From assembly GCF_003315515.1 (NCBI RefSeq), contig NZ_QNRY01000001.1, forward strand, positions 1 through 64,000: a stretch of DNA of 64,000 nucleotides, written 5' to 3'. The notes under the pieces are model-generated. The model made no database searches. It saw nothing but the letters and a program-made list of their open reading frames with translations, and was not told where the DNA came from. A program made the translations under genes and the position numbers. Shown one piece after another: positions 61,016-64,000 of the stretch; the stretch's first letter is position 1; each line of letters starts with the position of its first letter. Source of the DNA: Brenneria salicis ATCC 15712 = DSM 30166 (GTDB lineage Bacteria > Pseudomonadota > Gammaproteobacteria > Enterobacterales > Enterobacteriaceae).

Positions 61016-62302
61016 ATGGCTGATAAAAAAGCAACGCTTACACTAGATGGTAAAGATCCGATTGAATTAGATGTCCTGTCCGGCACGCTGGGATATGATG
61101 AAATTGATATCCGCCCTCTGGGTTCAAAGGGATTGTTTACCTTCGATCCGGGCTTTACCTCTACCGCATCCTGCGAATCCAAAATTACCTATATCGACGG
61201 TGAAGAAGGTATCCTGTTGCACCGTGGTTACCCGATTGCTCAATTGGCGGAAAAATCCAACTACCTCGAAGTGTGTTACATACTGCTGTTCGGTGAAGCG
61301 CCGACGCCAAAGCAATACGAAACCTTTAAAACCACGGTAACTCGCCATACCATGATCCACGAGCAGATTACTCGTCTGTTCCACGGTTTCCGCCGTGACT
61401 CACACCCAATGGCGGTATTGTGCGGCGTAACCGGCGCGCTGGCTGCGTTCTACCATGATTCTCTGGATATCAGCATTGAACGTCACCGTGAAATCGCCGC
61501 CTATCGCCTGCTATCAAAAATGCCGACCGTCGCGGCCATGTGTTACAAATACTCTCTGGGCCAACCGTTTGTTTATCCAAGAAATAACCTGTCCTATGCC
61601 GGTAATTTCCTGCACATGATGTTCTCCACGCCGTGTGAAGAATATGAGGTAAACCCGGTGCTGGAACGCGCGATGGATCGCATTTTGATCCTGCACGCCG
61701 ATCACGAACAGAATGCTTCAACCTCGACGGTTCGCACCGCAGGTTCTTCCGGCGCCAACCCTTTCGCCTGTATCGCGGCGGGGATCGCCTCGCTGTGGGG
61801 ACCGGCGCATGGCGGGGCGAACGAAGCCTGTCTGCGTATGCTGGAGGAAATCAGTTCGGTTGAACATATCCCTGCTTTCATCAAGCGCGCGAAAGACAAA
61901 AATGATTCTTTCCGTTTGATGGGCTTCGGTCACCGGCTGTATAAAAACCACGATCCGCGGGCAACCGTGATGCGCGAAACCTGTCATGAAGTACTGAAAG
62001 AGTTGGGCCGTAAAGACGACCTGCTGGAAGTGGCGATGGAGTTGGAAAATATCGCGCTGAACGATCCATACTTCATTGAGAAGAAACTGTATCCAAACGT
62101 CGATTTCTACTCAGGCATCATCCTGAAAGCAATGGGGATCCCGTCTTCCATGTTCACCGTTATCTTCGCCATGGCGCGTACTGTCGGCTGGATCGCGCAC
62201 TGGAACGAAATGCACGACGACGGCATCAAGATTGCTCGTCCGCGTCAGTTATACACCGGCTATGCTAAACGCGATTTCGAATCCAACCTGAAAAACGATT
62301 AA
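61016..62302 (+). CDS. gltA: Citrate synthase (type II, NADH-sensitive)
   Basis: GltA condenses acetyl-CoA and oxaloacetate. The 428-residue protein has the catalytic histidines in [13 protein letters not shown] near residue 265 and [13 protein letters not shown] near 306, and the catalytic Asp in [16 protein letters not shown] near 363. The N-terminal domain seen only in the hexameric, NADH-inhibited enzymes is present. Confidence 0.98.
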   Translation: MADKKATLTLDGKDPIELDVLSGTLGYDEIDIRPLGSKGLFTFDPGFTSTASCESKITYIDGEEGILLHRGYPIAQLAEKSNYLEVCYILLFGEAPTPKQYETFKTTVTRHTMIHEQITRLFHGFRRDSHPMAVLCGVTGALAAFYHDSLDISIERHREIAAYRLLSKMPTVAAMCYKYSLGQPFVYPRNNLSYAGNFLHMMFSTPCEEYEVNPVLERAMDRILILHADHEQNASTSTVRTAGSSGANPFACIAAGIASLWGPAHGGANEACLRMLEEISSVEHIPAFIKRAKDKNDSFRLMGFGHRLYKNHDPRATVMRETCHEVLKELGRKDDLLEVAMELENIALNDPYFIEKKLYPNVDFYSGIILKAMGIPSSMFTVIFAMARTVGWIAHWNEMHDDGIKIARPRQLYTGYAKRDFESNLKND

Positions 62303-62320
62303 TCGCTTCAGTGAAGCAAA

Positions 62321-62347
62321 ACAAAGGCCGGAACCGCCGGCCTTTGT
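62321..62347 (+). terminator. Terminator of gltA
   Basis: ACAAAGGCCGG and CCGGCCTTTGT form an 11-base-pair stem with a 5-base loop, 18 bases past the gltA stop. The T tract is short. Confidence 0.75.
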
Positions 62348-62457
62348 CGTTCGTATAATCCCATCTCAGCATTTTTCGCCCATTTTCAAACGCCGTGATC
62401 AGTACGCTGTTCATCCGCTCTCGTAACCTCTCATCGCTACACTTCGAGGGGAAAGCA

Positions 62458-63195
62458 TTACGCCGCCGCCACTTGTATCTGATGTTGGGAGAAACAATTA
62501 CGCAATTTGCGTGCGAACGTCAGCGCGTGCAGGCCATCGCCGTGTACGCACACGGTATCCGCGTGTACCTGCACCCAGGTACCATCGCTGGCCCGAACTC
62601 GCCCGCGCTGGATCATTTCCAGCGTTTGCGCCAACGCCAGATCATCGCTGTTGATCAACGCGCCCGATTGCTTGCGGGGAACCAGCGAACCGTCAGGCAA
62701 ATAACAACGATCGGCAAACACTTCCTGACGCGTCGCCAATCCCAGACGCTGTCCGGCGCGAATCAGTTCGCTGCCCGCCAACCCCACCAGACGCAGCGCC
62801 GGATTAATCAACCTTACCGCTCGTGCGATGGCATCCGCCAGGGCCGGATCGCGCGCCGCCTGATTGTAGAGCATGCCATGCGGCTTTACATGCGACAGTT
62901 TGCCGCCCTCCGCCACGACAATCGCATTCAACGCGCCAAGCTGGTAAAGCACCTGCGCAAAGACCGTCTCCGCGGGCAGATTCATCTCTCTGCGTCCGAA
63001 GTTTTCGCGATCGGGAAACCCTGGATGCGCGCCTAACGCCACGCCATAGTCAATCCCCCAGCGCACCGACTGCCGCATGGTTTGCGCATCTCCCGCATGA
63101 AATCCACAGGCAATGTTTGCCGAACTGACCAGTTTCAGTAACGCTTCATCATTTTCGCCGCCTTCACCCAGATCGGCATTCAGATCAATAATCAT
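62458..63195 (-). CDS. pxpA: 5-oxoprolinase subunit A
   Basis: PxpA acts with PxpBC to cleave 5-oxoproline to glutamate with ATP. The 245-residue LamB/YcsF-family protein begins [20 protein letters not shown] and has [29 protein letters not shown] and [11 protein letters not shown], which hold the conserved His and Asp residues. A start at 63255 would add 20 residues inside pxpC; the ATG at 63195 fits the family. It overlaps the pxpC end by 11 bases. Confidence 0.95.
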   Translation of the reverse strand: MIIDLNADLGEGGENDEALLKLVSSANIACGFHAGDAQTMRQSVRWGIDYGVALGAHPGFPDRENFGRREMNLPAETVFAQVLYQLGALNAIVVAEGGKLSHVKPHGMLYNQAARDPALADAIARAVRLINPALRLVGLAGSELIRAGQRLGLATRQEVFADRCYLPDGSLVPRKQSGALINSDDLALAQTLEMIQRGRVRASDGTWVQVHADTVCVHGDGLHALTFARKLRNCFSQHQIQVAAA

Positions 63196-64000
63196 GCAGC
63201 CTCCACGCCAATTGCTCCAGATAGCGCTGCTGTTCTTGTGCCGCTTGCTGAGCATCGCTCAGCGTACAACGGATGAAATGGATCGGTTCGCCAAGACGGA
63301 TTTGCGCCAGATGATAAAGATCGGCTTCAATCACGCAGGCGATGCGTGGGTAACCGCCGGTGGTTTGCGCATCGGCCAGCAGCACGATCGGATGACCGCC
63401 ATGCGGCACCTGCACAACGCCAGGCAGTAAACCATGCGACGACATTTCACGCTGCGTCGTTCGTTGCAGCGCCGGCCCTTGTAGCCGGTATCCCATCCGG
63501 TTGCTTTGCGGACTCAGGTGCCAGGGAGTTCGCCAGAATATCTCCTGCGCTTCCTCGCTGAACTCCTGATATTCCGGTCCGGGCAGCGCCCGCACACGGT
63601 TTCCAAACAGCAACTGTTTAACCCCTGTTTCCCTGGTTGGCAATCGGGTGGCGGTTCCCAGTAAAAGCTCATCGCCGTCCGCCAGCAAACGTCCGGCGAA
63701 ACCACCAAAACCCGCCTTTGAATCGGTACTACGCGATCCCAATGCTTCCGGCACATCAATACCGCCTGAGAACGCCAGATAACTGCGCATACCGTGACGT
63801 GGTAAATACATTTTCAATATCTGTCCGGCTTTTACGGCAAAACGCCAGCCGGTCCATAACGGTTTGCCATCCAAATCGGCATGGCAGTCGGCCCCGGTCA
63901 GCGCCACCCAACAAGGCGACGTAAACGTGGCGACCAATTTTCCCAGCGTAATCTCCAGCGCCGCGGCATCTTCCGCATTGCCGACCAGCAGATTGGCCAG
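63185..64000 (-). CDS. pxpC: 5-oxoprolinase subunit C (partial, 5' end beyond the window)
   Basis: The last 271 codons of a PxpC/biotin-dependent-carboxylase-like (KipA) protein are present; the frame is open to the window edge. Family blocks visible are [81 protein letters not shown] and [20 protein letters not shown]. The full protein is about 310 residues, so roughly 40 are missing. pxpB would be expected next outside the window. Confidence 0.93.
   Translation of the reverse strand: MANLLVGNAEDAAALEITLGKLVATFTSPCWVALTGADCHADLDGKPLWTGWRFAVKAGQILKMYLPRHGMRSYLAFSGGIDVPEALGSRSTDSKAGFGGFAGRLLADGDELLLGTATRLPTRETGVKQLLFGNRVRALPGPEYQEFSEEAQEIFWRTPWHLSPQSNRMGYRLQGPALQRTTQREMSSHGLLPGVVQVPHGGHPIVLLADAQTTGGYPRIACVIEADLYHLAQIRLGEPIHFIRCTLSDAQQAAQEQQRYLEQLAWRLHDY

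Overview
The window is chromosomal DNA of an Enterobacterales bacterium. Gene order and protein sequences follow the enterobacterial core closely: asmA-dcd-udk, apbC/metG, modEF/acrZ/modABC, gal-gpmA-aroG-zitB-pnuC-nadA, the tol-pal and cyd clusters, suc-sdh/gltA and pxp. My best guess is a plant- or soil-associated member of Pectobacteriaceae (Brenneria/Dickeya/Pectobacterium-like). That is an inference from synteny and protein similarity, not a proven identification.

Layout. Bases 1-5000 hold a nuclease/transposase remnant, then asmA, dcd, udk and apbC on the minus strand. metG is divergent from apbC and is followed by an accessory pair: an orphan periplasmic sugar-binding protein and an LVIVD beta-propeller protein. 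Next come pgl, a DUF4186 gene, the ybhA phosphatase and glk. Bases 13.4-19.2 kb are the most unusual part. They carry a LacI-regulated catabolic cluster: an MFS permease, a cytoplasmic isomerase/epimerase, a Gfo/Idh/MocA oxidoreductase, the regulator, and a convergent gene for a secreted isomerase-like protein. Copies of one palindrome, GTAATCGATTAC, lie upstream of the permease (two) and of the secreted gene (one). The logical reading is uptake and redox-assisted breakdown of a glycoside or unusual sugar.

Bases 19.4-24.8 kb carry molybdate uptake and control (modABC, modE, modF) and the efflux-pump peptide gene acrZ. The gal locus is reduced: galE is followed directly by galM, without galT and galK. 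A copper/silver efflux cluster (unknown secreted protein, cusF, cusC, a cusB fused to a CusF-like domain, cusA) sits between galM and gpmA. aroG, zitB, pnuC and nadA follow. Between nadA and tRNA-Lys lies a decayed integration site with an integrase N-terminal fragment, a LysE-type exporter gene and a frameshifted DUF554 remnant.

Bases 41-50 kb carry cpoB-pal-tolB-tolA-tolR-tolQ-ybgC (envelope division and integrity) and ybgE-cydX-cydB-cydA (cytochrome bd oxidase), all on the minus strand. The region upstream of cydA is long and AT-rich, with FNR- and ArcA-like motifs. Bases 50.5-62.3 kb carry the TCA block: sucDCBA and sdhBADC on the minus strand and gltA divergent. The window ends in the 5-oxoprolinase genes pxpA and a truncated pxpC. 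Most of the window is ordinary core genome; the accessory interest is in the LacI cluster, the 7.3-9.7 kb pair, the cus cluster and the tRNA-Lys scar.
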